Shown here one piece after another: positions 8,179-17,600 of a stretch of 64,000 bases of DNA. The notes under the pieces are model-generated. The model worked only from the letters and a program-made list of their open reading frames with translations, was not told the origin of the DNA and ran no database searches. Source of the DNA: Capnocytophaga gingivalis ATCC 33624 (lineage in GTDB: Bacteria > Bacteroidota > Bacteroidia > Flavobacteriales > Flavobacteriaceae); the NCBI RefSeq assembly GCF_000174755.1, contig NZ_ACLQ01000008.1, forward strand, positions 41,001-105,000. Reading direction: 5' to 3'. Made by a program: the position numbers and the translations under genes. Numbering within the stretch: the first letter of the stretch is position 1; each line of letters opens with the position of its first letter.

Positions 8179-8308
8179 CCTTGTATAAAACATTTTATTA
8201 TAGGGGGACAATATCCCTATTTTTCGAAAAGGTTTTACCTTGGTAATCAATTATTAAAAATTATGTTACTAACGGTGACACAATTTAAAAGCGCCTATTA
8301 GTTTCTAC

Positions 8309-9283
8309 ATGAATAACCTCTTTCACGATTATACCTCTGAACAATTTCAGGCACAGGCTTTAGCTGTATTTGCTTTTCAATACCAAAACAATGCAGTATA
8401 TCAGGAGTTTTGCAATTATTTTGGAAAAACTCCCCAGTCGGTGCATACCCTCTGGGAGATTCCTTTCTTGCCTATAGAATTTTTCAAAAGCAAGGAAGTC
8501 TATGCCGCTACCACACCTTTTGAGGAGGTCTTCACCAGTAGTGGCACCACTGGTAGCCAAACGTCTCGGCACTTGGTAAGCTCTCTTGCGCTTTACAGAG
8601 AGAGTTTCCGCAAGGGGTTTGCTTACTTCTATGGAGAGGTAGAAGAGTATATTTTTTTAGCGCTGCTTCCTTCTTACCTTGAGCGCAAGGGCTCTTCTCT
8701 TATCTATATGGCAGAGGACTTGATAGGGCATGCTCAGAAGGAAAGTGGTTTCTACCTCTACAATCAGGAGGAACTCGCCCAGAAGCTTAGTGTGTGGGAT
8801 ACACAGGGACGAAAGATTTTCCTTATGGGGGTCTCTTTTGCGCTGTTGGACTTGGTGGAACAATACCAGTTTTCCTTAAAAAACACAATTGTCATGGAGA
8901 CTGGCGGCATGAAAGGCCGACGCAAAGAGCTGATTCGTGAGGAATTACACAGCATACTTTGCAAGGGATTCGGTACGGAGGTCATTCACTCCGAATATGG
9001 GATGACCGAACTACTCTCTCAAGCATATAGCCAAGGGAATGGCCTTTTCTATCCGGTGCCTTGGATGAAAATCCTAATCCGAGACAGCGAAGATGCGCTC
9101 TCTCCCCTACCCTATGGCAAAATCGGGGGGATTAATGTGATAGACCTTGCCAACTACTACTCCTGTAGCTTTATCGCCACTCAGGACTTAGGCAAGGCTT
9201 ACCCCGATGGCTCTTTTGAGGTATTAGGTCGCTTCGATGCGGCGGATATTCGCGGTTGTAATCTCTTAGTTTTACAAAATTAA
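8309..9283 (+). CDS. LuxE-like acyl-protein synthetase / adenylate-forming enzyme
   Basis: A 324-residue member of the adenylate-forming superfamily. The segment [13 protein letters not shown] (about residue 73) is the P-loop-like ATP-binding motif; [14 protein letters not shown] (about 230) is the A5-type motif; the end ([15 protein letters not shown]) contains the GRFD adenylation signature. The small C-terminal lid domain of full acyl-CoA ligases is absent, as in LuxE (acyl-protein synthetase) relatives. In Flavobacteriia a protein of this size commonly precedes genes such as rnhB and is annotated acyltransferase; its acceptor is unknown. Only 4 bases separate it from rnhB, so they form an operon. 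Confidence 0.75.
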   Translation: MNNLFHDYTSEQFQAQALAVFAFQYQNNAVYQEFCNYFGKTPQSVHTLWEIPFLPIEFFKSKEVYAATTPFEEVFTSSGTTGSQTSRHLVSSLALYRESFRKGFAYFYGEVEEYIFLALLPSYLERKGSSLIYMAEDLIGHAQKESGFYLYNQEELAQKLSVWDTQGRKIFLMGVSFALLDLVEQYQFSLKNTIVMETGGMKGRRKELIREELHSILCKGFGTEVIHSEYGMTELLSQAYSQGNGLFYPVPWMKILIRDSEDALSPLPYGKIGGINVIDLANYYSCSFIATQDLGKAYPDGSFEVLGRFDAADIRGCNLLVLQN

Positions 9284-9287
9284 TCCT

Positions 9288-9881
9288 ATGGAAAAATGGT
9301 TTTTCTCCCCGCAGGAAGCGGGAACCGATGAAGCAGGGCGGGGCTGCTTAGCAGGGCCTGTCACCGCCGCCGCAGTGATACTCCCCGAGGACTTCTACCA
9401 CCCACTGCTGAATGATTCTAAGCAGATGACCGAAAAGCAGCGCAACCTACTACGCCCTATCATTGAGGAGCAGGCGCTGAGCTATGCTGTAGTGCATCTG
9501 TCCCCTGAGCGAATTGACCAGATTAATATCCTCAACGCTTCTATTGAGGCTATGCATCAGGCTTTGGATAAGCTGACCCTCACCCCCGAGTTTGTCGTAG
9601 TGGACGGCAATCGTTTTAAGCCCTACAAGGAGATTCCCTACTCCTGCCAAGTGAAGGGAGACGGACGCTTTATGCGTATTGCTGCCGCTTCTGTGCTGGC
9701 CAAAACCTACCGCGATGCATATATGGAAACCCTTCACAAGCAATATCCTATGTATCATTGGGATAAAAACAAAGGATACCCTACACGCGAACATCGTGAG
9801 GCTATCCTTGAGTATGGGGCTTGCGAACATCATCGGAAAACATTTCAACTTATTGATATTCAGCTAAAATTCGATTTCTAA
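9288..9881 (+). CDS. rnhB: Ribonuclease HII
   Basis: A 197-residue RNase HII, the usual length. The N-terminal motif [19 protein letters not shown] holds the first two acidic metal ligands (Asp-Glu), VVVDGN near residue 103 the third, and the segment around [19 protein letters not shown] carries the fourth Asp, followed by the conserved [10 protein letters not shown] helix. The enzyme cleaves RNA-DNA hybrids and 5' of single ribonucleotides in duplex DNA. Its TAA abuts the TAG of the convergent ftsE gene with no intervening base, so transcription of the two must overlap. Confidence 0.95.
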   Translation: MEKWFFSPQEAGTDEAGRGCLAGPVTAAAVILPEDFYHPLLNDSKQMTEKQRNLLRPIIEEQALSYAVVHLSPERIDQINILNASIEAMHQALDKLTLTPEFVVVDGNRFKPYKEIPYSCQVKGDGRFMRIAAASVLAKTYRDAYMETLHKQYPMYHWDKNKGYPTREHREAILEYGACEHHRKTFQLIDIQLKFDF

Positions 9882-10565
9882 CTATACCGTACGCTGTACT
9901 ACCTCAAAGAGTTTCCCAGCATCACACTTGATAGTCTTGGAAGGAAACTTCAGTATCAGGGCATAGTCATGAGTGGCCATCAGAATAGAGCGTCCGGAGT
10001 CATTGATCTCTCGCATTACCTTCATGATCTCCACACTGGTCTCAGGGTCAAGGTTTCCTGTAGGCTCATCAGCCAATATCAGATCTGGGTCATTGAGCAG
10101 GGCTCTTGCTATGGCTACACGTTGCTGCTCTCCTCCTGAGAGTTCATGAGGGTGCTTCTGTATTTTAGTCTGCATCTTTACCTTGGTAAGCACACTATTG
10201 ATACGTGTCTCTATCTTGTGAGCATCTTGCCAGCCTGTAGCTCGTAAGACAAACTCCAAATTACCAAATACGGTTCTATCCGGAAGCAACTTAAAGTCCT
10301 GGAATACAACTCCTATCTTTCTTCTCAGATAGGGAATCTCTGCTTCCTTTAGGGTAGCTAAGTCGAAATCCACCGCCATACCACTGCCTTTCTTCAGTGG
10401 GAGGTCTCCATAGAGTATCTTGAGCAAGGAACTCTTCCCGCTTCCTGTCTTACCTATAAGATAGACAAATTCACCTCGTTCTATAGTGAGGTTGATATCG
10501 TGTAAGATAAGGTTTTTCCTCTGAAAGATAGAAACATCCTTAAGTTCTACTACTGGTTTTGCCAT
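9882..10565 (-). CDS. ftsE: Cell-division ATP-binding protein FtsE
   Basis: A 227-residue single-domain ABC ATPase. Walker A is [11 protein letters not shown] (about residue 37), the Q-loop is in [15 protein letters not shown], the signature is [19 protein letters not shown] and Walker B is [15 protein letters not shown], all typical of FtsE. With FtsX it regulates periplasmic cell-wall hydrolysis at the septum. ftsX is not adjacent. The downstream end abuts rnhB; upstream, 11 bases separate it from the acyl-CoA ligase gene, so the two are probably co-transcribed. An LolD-type ATPase is the main alternative. Confidence 0.88.
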   Translation of the reverse strand: MAKPVVELKDVSIFQRKNLILHDINLTIERGEFVYLIGKTGSGKSSLLKILYGDLPLKKGSGMAVDFDLATLKEAEIPYLRRKIGVVFQDFKLLPDRTVFGNLEFVLRATGWQDAHKIETRINSVLTKVKMQTKIQKHPHELSGGEQQRVAIARALLNDPDLILADEPTGNLDPETSVEIMKVMREINDSGRSILMATHDYALILKFPSKTIKCDAGKLFEVVQRTV

Positions 10566-10576
10566 GTTTGTTCTAA

Positions 10577-12370
10577 TTATGCATACATTGCCTCTATTTC
10601 TCGGAAATAGTTCTTGTAAATATTTTTCCTTTTGAGCTTCAGTGTAGGGGTAAGCTCATCATTATTAATAGAAAAAGGGGTGGTAAGCAGGGTAAATTTC
10701 TTTATTTGTTCGTAAGAAGCCAACTCTTGCTGTAGGTTCTGTAACCTCTTCTGGAAGAACTCCACTATCTGGCTGTTCTTTATCAGCTCTGCATAGTTTT
10801 TATACTTCAGGTTCAGCGACTTAGCATATTCAGCCAACGCATCATAGTTGGGCACTATCAGAGCGGAGACATACTTACGTGCATCGGCTATGATGGCTAT
10901 TTGTTCTATGAAGCTATCCTTACCTACTTTTCCTTCTATCTGTTGGGGAGCTATATATTTCCCATTGGAGGTCTTCATCAGTTCCTTGATTCGCTCGGTG
11001 ATGAAGAGATTCCCTTCTTTATCTATATAACCAGCATCCCCTGTGCGCAAGAAACCATCTTCGGTAAAGGCTTTGGCATTTTCCTCTGGGTTATTATAGT
11101 ACCCTTTGGTGATGGAACCTCCCTTGAGGAGTATCTCGTTATTTTCTCCTATTTTGACCTGCATATTAGGGACAAGTGTTCCTACTGACTTGAGCTTGAA
11201 CTTATGATCATCCCAACAAGATACCGTCGCGGTAGTCTCTGTCATCCCATATCCTAAGGTGACATTGACACCTATCGCTCGGAAAAAGCGCCCTATAGAA
11301 GGTTCCAAAAGCGCTCCTCCACAAGGAATCATCTGGATATTCCCCCCTAAGGCAGCCTTTAGCTTTTGGAAAACAACTCTATCAGCTACATTATACGCTT
11401 TCTGCAAGAGGAAAGAAGGTTTTTTACCTTTTTTCTTTCTGCCCAATTGTATCTTAGCTATTCTGGTTGCTGTAGCAAAAACAAGTCTTTTAAGGACTGA
11501 TTGTTTTTCTACATTTTCATAGATTTTAGTATAGATTTTCTCCAATAAGCGCGGCACCACACACATATAGTGGGGGCGTACCTCCTTGAGCACTTCAGCT
11601 ACGCGATTGGTATCATCTAAGTAGCAGTTGATCACCCCTTTGTGAAGCACATAGGCGACCCACATACGCTCATACACATGGGAAAGAGGTAAGAAGGATA
11701 GGGAGACATTCCCTTCTACTACTGCCAAGCGATCATCATGGTTGATGAACTGATAGGCTACATTCTCATAATCAATAAGAACTCCCTTAGGATTGCCTGT
11801 GGTTCCTGAGGTATAAATAATAGTATAGATATCTTGCATATTGCGCTGGGCAACACGCTCTTTGAGTAACTGTTCGTATTCTTCCTCTTGTCCTGTTCTG
11901 ACAAATTGAGATAAAGGCAATACAAAAGTATCTTCCTTATCTAAAAGTGTCTCATTAAAAAGTATAACACACTGCAATCCAGGACATTGTTCTTTTATTT
12001 GTGCTACCTTTTCATATTGTTCTTTTTCTCCTACAAAAAGGATTCTGATTCCTGCATTGTTGATGATATATGCGGCTTGGTCAGCCGTATTGGTAGCATA
12101 GATAGGCACTGCACAGGCTCTCAGATGTGCTGCTGCCATGTCCACCATAGTCCACTGGGGAGAGTTGGGAGCAAAAATCCCCACTTTTTCCTGCACTCCT
12201 ACTTTATGATGTAGTAATGCCTTGGCAAGTTCTTGGATTTTATCGTAAAATACCGTCCAAGACATAGGGCGCCACTGCCCTTCTTCCCAATAGCGAATGG
12301 CCTCTCGATCTTTATAATGTGCTGCTTGATAGGCCAATCGGGTAACTAAGTGAAATTTCTCTAAATCCAT
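10577..12370 (-). CDS. Long-chain fatty-acid--CoA ligase (AMP-binding)
   Basis: A 597-residue AMP-forming ligase of the FadD15-like long-chain group. Motifs: IIYTSGTTGNPKGVLIDY (P-loop, about residue 187), GYGMTETTATVS (A5), FLRTGDAGYIDKEGNLFITERIKELMKTS (A7-A8 region) and NDELTPTLKLKRKNI with the C-terminal catalytic Lys region. The enzyme activates fatty acids to acyl-CoA through an acyl-adenylate. No signal or membrane span. The ATG at 12370 is used; a GTG one codon earlier is also possible. Confidence 0.9.
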   Translation of the reverse strand: MDLEKFHLVTRLAYQAAHYKDREAIRYWEEGQWRPMSWTVFYDKIQELAKALLHHKVGVQEKVGIFAPNSPQWTMVDMAAAHLRACAVPIYATNTADQAAYIINNAGIRILFVGEKEQYEKVAQIKEQCPGLQCVILFNETLLDKEDTFVLPLSQFVRTGQEEEYEQLLKERVAQRNMQDIYTIIYTSGTTGNPKGVLIDYENVAYQFINHDDRLAVVEGNVSLSFLPLSHVYERMWVAYVLHKGVINCYLDDTNRVAEVLKEVRPHYMCVVPRLLEKIYTKIYENVEKQSVLKRLVFATATRIAKIQLGRKKKGKKPSFLLQKAYNVADRVVFQKLKAALGGNIQMIPCGGALLEPSIGRFFRAIGVNVTLGYGMTETTATVSCWDDHKFKLKSVGTLVPNMQVKIGENNEILLKGGSITKGYYNNPEENAKAFTEDGFLRTGDAGYIDKEGNLFITERIKELMKTSNGKYIAPQQIEGKVGKDSFIEQIAIIADARKYVSALIVPNYDALAEYAKSLNLKYKNYAELIKNSQIVEFFQKRLQNLQQELASYEQIKKFTLLTTPFSINNDELTPTLKLKRKNIYKNYFREIEAMYA

Positions 12371-12502
12371 CACTGTTAGTTTGCGTTTTAAATAGCAAAG
12401 TTAGTGTTTTTTCAGCACATAAATCTAAATGAAAAGTTAAATGATTTAAAAGATATCTTCTCCTAAATCATTGGATAAAAACAGAGAATAGAGATCAAAC
12501 AA

Positions 12503-12536
12503 AAAACTTTGACAAGGGGTTTCTTGTCAAAGTTTT
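12503..12536 (-). terminator. Rho-independent terminator after the M20 dipeptidase gene
   Basis: A 14-bp perfect stem (aaaactttgacaag / cttgtcaaagtttt) around a 6-base loop; on the minus strand it is followed by T-rich sequence. It ends the dipeptidase transcript 19 bases after its stop. Confidence 0.8.
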
Positions 12537-12554
12537 TCAAGGAAAAAATCATTA

Positions 12555-13943
12555 TTATTTCTTATGTATCTCTACAAAATACTCATAGAAATACGGTATG
12601 GTCTCTATTCCTTTGAAGAAGTTAAAGAGTCCGTAATGCTCATTGGGCGAATGGATAAGATCGGAATCATATCCAAATCCCATCAATACGGATTTGGTAC
12701 CCAATTCTTTTTCAAAAAGAGCTACAATAGGGATACTACCTCCCTCTGGAGAAGGGATAGGGCGCTTGCCGAAGGTCTTTTCCATAGCTTTTTCAGCAGC
12801 TCGGTAGCCATCATTGTCTATAGTCATCGCATAGGCAGGCCCTCCACCTAAGGAGGTTACTTTTACAGTAACCCCTTCTGGAGCAAGCTCTGTAAAGTAT
12901 TTAGTGAAAAGGGCTTCTATTTCCTTATTGTCTTGGTCAGGTACCAAGCGCATAGAGATTTTTGCTGATGCCTTACTCGGAATAATCGTTTTGGCACCTT
13001 CACCTATATATCCTCCCCAGATACCATTGACATCCAGCGAAGGACGTATTGCAGAACTCTCTATTACTGAATAGCCTTTTTCTACTTGTACATCGGCTAC
13101 CCCAAGGTCTTTCTTATATTCCTCTAAGGAGAAAGGTATTTCTGCAAAAAGGGCTCTTTCTTCTGCTGGGATTTCCTTCACCTTGTCATAGAAATGAGGA
13201 ATAGTAATATGGTTGTTCTCATCATGGAGCTGGGCAATCATCTTAGAAAGCACATTCACTGGATTGGCAACCGCACCTCCATACACTCCTGAATGCAGGT
13301 CTTTGTTAGGCCCTGTTACTTCTACCTCCATATAGCTAAGTCCACGAAGACTTGTCGTAATAGAAGGAGTATCTTTTGCTATGATTCCCGTATCAGAGAT
13401 AAGAATAATATCATTCTTGAGTTTTTCTTTGTTTCTTTCAACAAACCATCCTAAGTTCTTAGAACCTACCTCTTCTTCTCCTTCGATCATGAACTTGACA
13501 TTACATGGGAGCTTACCTTCCTTGACCATGTATTCAAGGGCTTTCACATGCATGAACATCTGCCCTTTGTCATCACAGGCTCCTCGAGCAAAAATAGCTC
13601 CATCGGGATGTAGTTCAGTTTTCTTAATCACAGGTTCAAAGGGATCGGTATCCCATAGTGCTACAGGATCGGCTGGTTGTACATCATAGTGACCATATAC
13701 CAGCACGGTAGGTAGGTTATCTCCTACGTGTTTCTCTCCATACACTACGGGGTTTCCTGGGGTCTCACATACTTCTGCTTTATCACAACCTGCTGCAAGA
13801 AGGGCTTCCTTGATCCATCGGGCGGTATCCTCTATAGATGACTTATAAGCAGAATCCGCACTCACTGAGGGCATTCGCAATAGGGCAAACAACTCGCTTA
13901 AAAAGCGTTCTTTGTTCTCTTCAATGTAATTTTTTATATCCAT
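12555..13943 (-). CDS. M20 family dipeptidase
   Basis: A 462-residue cytosolic metallopeptidase of the M20A/CNDP group. Zinc ligands and catalytic residues are in VYGHYDVQPADP (His, Asp; about residue 85), ARGACDDKGQMF (bridging Asp), MIEGEEEVGS (general base Glu plus ligand Glu), SDTGIIAKDTP and the C-terminal LIHSPNEHYGLFNF (His). The dimerisation or lid domain begins near SLRGLSYMEVEVTGPNKDLHSG. Such enzymes hydrolyse dipeptides, supporting peptide use typical of oral or animal-associated Flavobacteriia. Terminator immediately downstream; guaA is 58 bases upstream on the same strand. Confidence 0.9.
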   Translation of the reverse strand: MDIKNYIEENKERFLSELFALLRMPSVSADSAYKSSIEDTARWIKEALLAAGCDKAEVCETPGNPVVYGEKHVGDNLPTVLVYGHYDVQPADPVALWDTDPFEPVIKKTELHPDGAIFARGACDDKGQMFMHVKALEYMVKEGKLPCNVKFMIEGEEEVGSKNLGWFVERNKEKLKNDIILISDTGIIAKDTPSITTSLRGLSYMEVEVTGPNKDLHSGVYGGAVANPVNVLSKMIAQLHDENNHITIPHFYDKVKEIPAEERALFAEIPFSLEEYKKDLGVADVQVEKGYSVIESSAIRPSLDVNGIWGGYIGEGAKTIIPSKASAKISMRLVPDQDNKEIEALFTKYFTELAPEGVTVKVTSLGGGPAYAMTIDNDGYRAAEKAMEKTFGKRPIPSPEGGSIPIVALFEKELGTKSVLMGFGYDSDLIHSPNEHYGLFNFFKGIETIPYFYEYFVEIHKK

Positions 13944-14001
13944 TTTTTAATTGTTAATTATCAATTCTGAATTGTTAGGGACAGAGGAATCTATTCTCTG
14001 A

Positions 14002-15528
14002 TTATTCCCATTCTATCGTTGCAGGTGGTTTAGAGCTGATATCATAGACTACTCGGTTCACTCCTTTCACTTTATTAATAATCTCATTGGAGACTTTTTG
14101 CAAGAACTCATAAGGAAGGTGTACCCAGTCGGCTGTCATACCATCGGTACTCTCTACTGCTCTTAGGGCAACACACTTTTCATAAGTGCGTTCGTCCCCC
14201 ATCACTCCTACACTGTTGATAGGCAACAGTATTGCTCCCGCTTGCCATACTTTATCATACAAACCGTTGTCCTTAAGGGAGTTGATAAAGATAGCATCCA
14301 CCTCCTGAAGGGTGGCGACTTTCTCTGGGGTAATATCGCCTAAGATACGAATAGCCAGTCCAGGTCCAGGGAAAGGATGTCTCCCCAAAAGTTCTGCTGG
14401 AATCCCCAAAGAAGCTCCTACTCGGCGTACCTCATCCTTGAAAAGGGTTCGCAAGGGCTCTACAATCTTAAGCTTCATATAGTCGGGCAAGCCTCCTACA
14501 TTGTGGTGACTCTTAATGGTCGCCGAAGGTCCCTTTACCGAAACAGACTCTATCACATCTGGATAGATAGTCCCCTGTGCCAGATAGGTAACATCCGTTA
14601 TCTGGTGGGCTTCCTTGTCAAATACTTCTATGAATACTCGTCCTATAGTCTTGCGCTTAGCCTCGGGATCGGTGATCCCTGCTAAGGCGGAGAGAAATTC
14701 TCCTGAAGCATCTACTCCTTTGATATTAAGCCCCATCCCTTGGTATTGTGCCAAGACACTCTGAAACTCTCCTTTGCGCAACAGTCCATTATTGACAAAG
14801 ATACAGTGCAGTTGGTCTCCGATGGCTCTATTGAGTAGTACTGCTGCCACAGTGGAGTCCACTCCTCCTGAAAGTCCTAAAACAACTTTCTCCTTGCCCA
14901 CTTGTTCCCTAAGTGCCGCTACGGTCGTTTCGATAAAGTTGTCTGGAGTCCACGAAGGGGTCAGCTTGGCTATCTTAAAGAGGAAGTTCGCCAGAAATTG
15001 CTTTCCATCGGTGGAGTGATACACTTCTGGGTGAAACTGAATGGCATAGGTATCCTCCCCTTCTATACGATAGGCTGCATTCTCCACATCAGGAGTACTG
15101 GCTAAGCGTACTGCGCCTGTAGGTAATTGCTTGATAGTATCACTATGGCTCATCCACACTTGGCTATTGGCAGGAACTCCTGAGAGAAAAGGCTCATTAT
15201 CCTTGAGATAGACTAAGTGAGCACGCCCATATTCGCGTACATCGGAGGGTGCTACCTCTCCTCCAAAAAAGTGAGCTAAGTATTGCGCTCCATAGCAAAC
15301 CGCCAAGAGGGGTTTCTTGCCTCTGAAGAGAGACAAATCAGGATGAGGAGCATCACTGGCTCTGACCGAATACGGAGAACCTGAAAGCACCACCGCCGAA
15401 AAATCCTCTACACCCTCTGGCAAATGGTTGTAAGGGTGTATCTCACAATATACATTCAGCTCACGTACTCTACGGGCTATAAGCTGTGTATATTGAGATC
15501 CGAAATCTAAAATAAGTACTTTATCCAT
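14002..15528 (-). CDS. guaA: GMP synthase (glutamine-hydrolysing)
   Basis: A 508-residue GuaA with the full domain order. The class I glutamine amidotransferase domain has nucleophile Cys in [17 protein letters not shown] (about residue 80) and His/Glu in QFHPEVYHS (about 165). The ATP-pyrophosphatase domain has PP-loop [14 protein letters not shown] (about 220). The C-terminal dimerisation domain ends with the family tail [10 protein letters not shown]. It converts XMP to GMP with glutamine and ATP. No guanine riboswitch is visible in the short upstream gap. Confidence 0.97.
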   Translation of the reverse strand: MDKVLILDFGSQYTQLIARRVRELNVYCEIHPYNHLPEGVEDFSAVVLSGSPYSVRASDAPHPDLSLFRGKKPLLAVCYGAQYLAHFFGGEVAPSDVREYGRAHLVYLKDNEPFLSGVPANSQVWMSHSDTIKQLPTGAVRLASTPDVENAAYRIEGEDTYAIQFHPEVYHSTDGKQFLANFLFKIAKLTPSWTPDNFIETTVAALREQVGKEKVVLGLSGGVDSTVAAVLLNRAIGDQLHCIFVNNGLLRKGEFQSVLAQYQGMGLNIKGVDASGEFLSALAGITDPEAKRKTIGRVFIEVFDKEAHQITDVTYLAQGTIYPDVIESVSVKGPSATIKSHHNVGGLPDYMKLKIVEPLRTLFKDEVRRVGASLGIPAELLGRHPFPGPGLAIRILGDITPEKVATLQEVDAIFINSLKDNGLYDKVWQAGAILLPINSVGVMGDERTYEKCVALRAVESTDGMTADWVHLPYEFLQKVSNEIINKVKGVNRVVYDISSKPPATIEWE

Positions 15529-15586
15529 GTTTTAGTTGTTAATCCTTGTAAATAGTTATTCTTTTCTTTTCAACCTTCATCTTCTA

Positions 15587-16177
15587 TCAAAAATAATAGA
15601 TAACTCCCATTTGTACGACTAAGTTCTTCAGATCTGTATTGAAGGGAGCCTGACCACCATAATAATTAGTATAATTATTGATATTTCCTTGTCCTGACTT
15701 GACCCTTGCCTCAAGGCTTAATGAAGGTAGTATAGGTGCCTCCACCCCCACAAGCCCTGCCACATCGAAGGTTCTTGGGGAAGGTACCTTGCTATCCTTC
15801 TTTACCAATAGGTCAGTGGTCAGTCCTGCATCTAAGTATAAAAATTCGAGCAAACGAAAATGGATGATATATCCCATAGAAAGGTAGCCTAAGGAATAGC
15901 GTCCTCCATATTGTGCATTGTAAGAGTCTTTGTAGTGTGAACCTTGCCCCGAATACATCAACTCTAACTTTCCACTAATGTTTCTATCGGTACGCACTCC
16001 CAGCACTGCTCCTACATAGAAGCTCGATACATAGGAAAAATCATTCTGTTGATAGAGGAAACCTCTGGAAAAAGTTGAGAGCGAAAGCCCTGCCTTGGCT
16101 CCTATACGTACATTGCTCTCTTGTGCGGTAACAGTACTCAAGGGGAGCAATGATAAAAGAAATACAAAGATTCTCAT
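15587..16177 (-). CDS. Outer-membrane beta-barrel protein (OMP_b-brl type)
   Basis: A 196-residue exported protein with signal peptide MRIFVFLLSLLPLSTVTAQ. The mature chain alternates polar and aromatic residues in strands such as NVRIGAKAGLSLSTFSRGF, SFYVGAVLGVRTDRNISGKL and RYSLGYLSMGYIIHF, ending MGVIYYF with a terminal Phe as required for BAM insertion. Size suggests an 8-strand barrel like the PorT/OMP_b-brl families. Specific role unknown. It lies 58 bases upstream of guaA on the same strand. Confidence 0.75.
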   Translation of the reverse strand: MRIFVFLLSLLPLSTVTAQESNVRIGAKAGLSLSTFSRGFLYQQNDFSYVSSFYVGAVLGVRTDRNISGKLELMYSGQGSHYKDSYNAQYGGRYSLGYLSMGYIIHFRLLEFLYLDAGLTTDLLVKKDSKVPSPRTFDVAGLVGVEAPILPSLSLEARVKSGQGNINNYTNYYGGQAPFNTDLKNLVVQMGVIYYF

Positions 16178-16280
16178 GCTAATTGGCTTTTACAAGTGGC
16201 AAAGATAACGATATAATATCAATAATAAAAGTAGTTTATAAAAAATCTTTCCCGAAAAAGAAAAAAAGACAGATATTTCG

Positions 16281-16288
16281 TACTTTTG
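16281..16288 (+). promoter_or_regulatory. -7 element upstream of the MFS transporter gene
   Basis: TACTTTTG matches TAnnTTTG and lies 22 bases before the ATG at 16311. No convincing -33 TTTG was seen. Confidence 0.5.
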
Positions 16289-16310
16289 CACTAAAAAATA
16301 TCTATGTAGC

Positions 16311-17531
16311 ATGGAGACAAAACAACGTACACAATACCTCATCATTATCCTCATCTCCCTCTCTCACTGTCTAAACGACTTATTGCAGGGAGTACTTCCT
16401 TCTATCTATCCTGCTCTTCAGAGTAAGTTTGCCCTCTCTATGGCGCAGATAGGGCTGATCACTTTTTGCTACCAGATAGCGGCTTCTATCCTCCAACCTA
16501 TAGTGGGGGCTTATACAGATAAGCATCCTAAGCCTTACGCACAGGTAGTAGGGATGGCCTTCAGTGCCTTGGGGATAGGGTTGCTCTCTTGGGTAGATAG
16601 CTATACCCTTGTATTGTGTTCGGTGGTCTTTGTGGGAATAGGTTCTTCTATCTTCCATCCTGAGGCTTCCCGTATCTCTTTCTTAGCCTCTGGGGGCAAG
16701 CGCTCTTTTGCGCAAGCAGTTTTCCAATTGGGCGGCAATGCAGGCGCAGCATTGGCTCCTCTGCTGGTGATATGGATTATTTTTTCTAAAAAAGTAGTCG
16801 AAGGAAAGCTTGTAGAGGAGAGCCACTTAGAACGCCTACTATGGTTTGTTCTCTTCCCTATGATTGCCATTGTCATACTATTCTTTATAGGCACTTGGCG
16901 TAAGAAACTTCTCAAGCAGGCACAAACCGTCAAAAAGAAAGAGATACCCCTACCCGACCTTACTCATGCACAGGTTCGCAATTCGATGATTATCCTCATG
17001 TTCTTGGTCTTTTCAAAGAATTTCTATACTTCAAGCATCAATAACTACTTACAGTTCTATACGATCAAGACTTTTGGTTTTAGTGATACTCAAGCACAGC
17101 TCTACCTCTTCTACTACTTAGGTGCCGCAGCAGCAGGTACGCTCATTGGCGGGTTCTTCGGGGATCGGGTAGGGCGTAAGTTCATTATTTGGTTCTCCAT
17201 TTTGGGAGCTGCTCCTTTTGCTCTATGGCTTCCCTATGCTGATGCCCAGACTACGGCTATTCTAATAGTGCTTATTGGCTTTATCATCTCCTCGGCCTTT
17301 GCCTCTATCTTGGTCTATGCCCAAGAGCTTCTCCCTAAGAAAATAGGAATGATTTCAGGTGTTTTCTATGGATTCGCCTTCGGTATGGGCGCTTTAGGCT
17401 CGGCTGTATTAGGCAAACTTATTGATATGACAAGTATCACCTTTGTCTACAAGGTCTGTTCTTTTCTCCCTCTGATGGGCTTAATTGCCTATTTCCTCCC
17501 CAATCTCAAAAAAGTAAAAATGAGGGAGTAG
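16311..17531 (+). CDS. MFS transporter, fosmidomycin-resistance (Fsr)-like
   Basis: A 406-residue major-facilitator protein with about 12 membrane spans. The N-terminal LSHCLNDLLQGVLPSIYPAL is the hallmark of the Fsr group, GAYTDKHPKPYAQVVGM is the loop 2-3 motif, and GGFFGDRVGRKFII is its counterpart between spans 8 and 9. Fsr proteins export small drugs such as fosmidomycin by proton antiport; the natural substrate is not predictable. Single-gene unit with a -7 element before and a terminator after. Confidence 0.85.
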   Translation: METKQRTQYLIIILISLSHCLNDLLQGVLPSIYPALQSKFALSMAQIGLITFCYQIAASILQPIVGAYTDKHPKPYAQVVGMAFSALGIGLLSWVDSYTLVLCSVVFVGIGSSIFHPEASRISFLASGGKRSFAQAVFQLGGNAGAALAPLLVIWIIFSKKVVEGKLVEESHLERLLWFVLFPMIAIVILFFIGTWRKKLLKQAQTVKKKEIPLPDLTHAQVRNSMIILMFLVFSKNFYTSSINNYLQFYTIKTFGFSDTQAQLYLFYYLGAAAAGTLIGGFFGDRVGRKFIIWFSILGAAPFALWLPYADAQTTAILIVLIGFIISSAFASILVYAQELLPKKIGMISGVFYGFAFGMGALGSAVLGKLIDMTSITFVYKVCSFLPLMGLIAYFLPNLKKVKMRE

Positions 17532-17540
17532 ACTTATTAA

Positions 17541-17576
17541 AAAAGGTAACAAGTAGAACTACTTGTTACCTTTTTT
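17541..17576 (+). terminator. Bidirectional terminator between the MFS and M16 genes
   Basis: A long perfect stem (aaaaggtaacaagtag / ctacttgttacctttt) with T tracts on both strands, serving both convergent genes. Confidence 0.85.
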
Positions 17577-17600
17577 CTCTTCACTGCTTACTGCGCTAAA

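Larger units (their letters stand above)
7871..8308. other. Intergenic region between metX and the LuxE-like gene
   Basis: 438 bases without an intact gene. It holds the leftward metX promoter, a start-less small ORF (7963-8115), the rightward promoter of the next gene (8148-8178) and that gene's long AT-rich leader with a hairpin at about 8201-8223. No tRNA or known riboswitch seen. Confidence 0.6.

Noticed and set aside
9882..9884. Missing intergenic base between rnhB and ftsE as an anomaly
   Set aside because: The stops abut exactly, but convergent genes with zero spacing are not rare in compact genomes.
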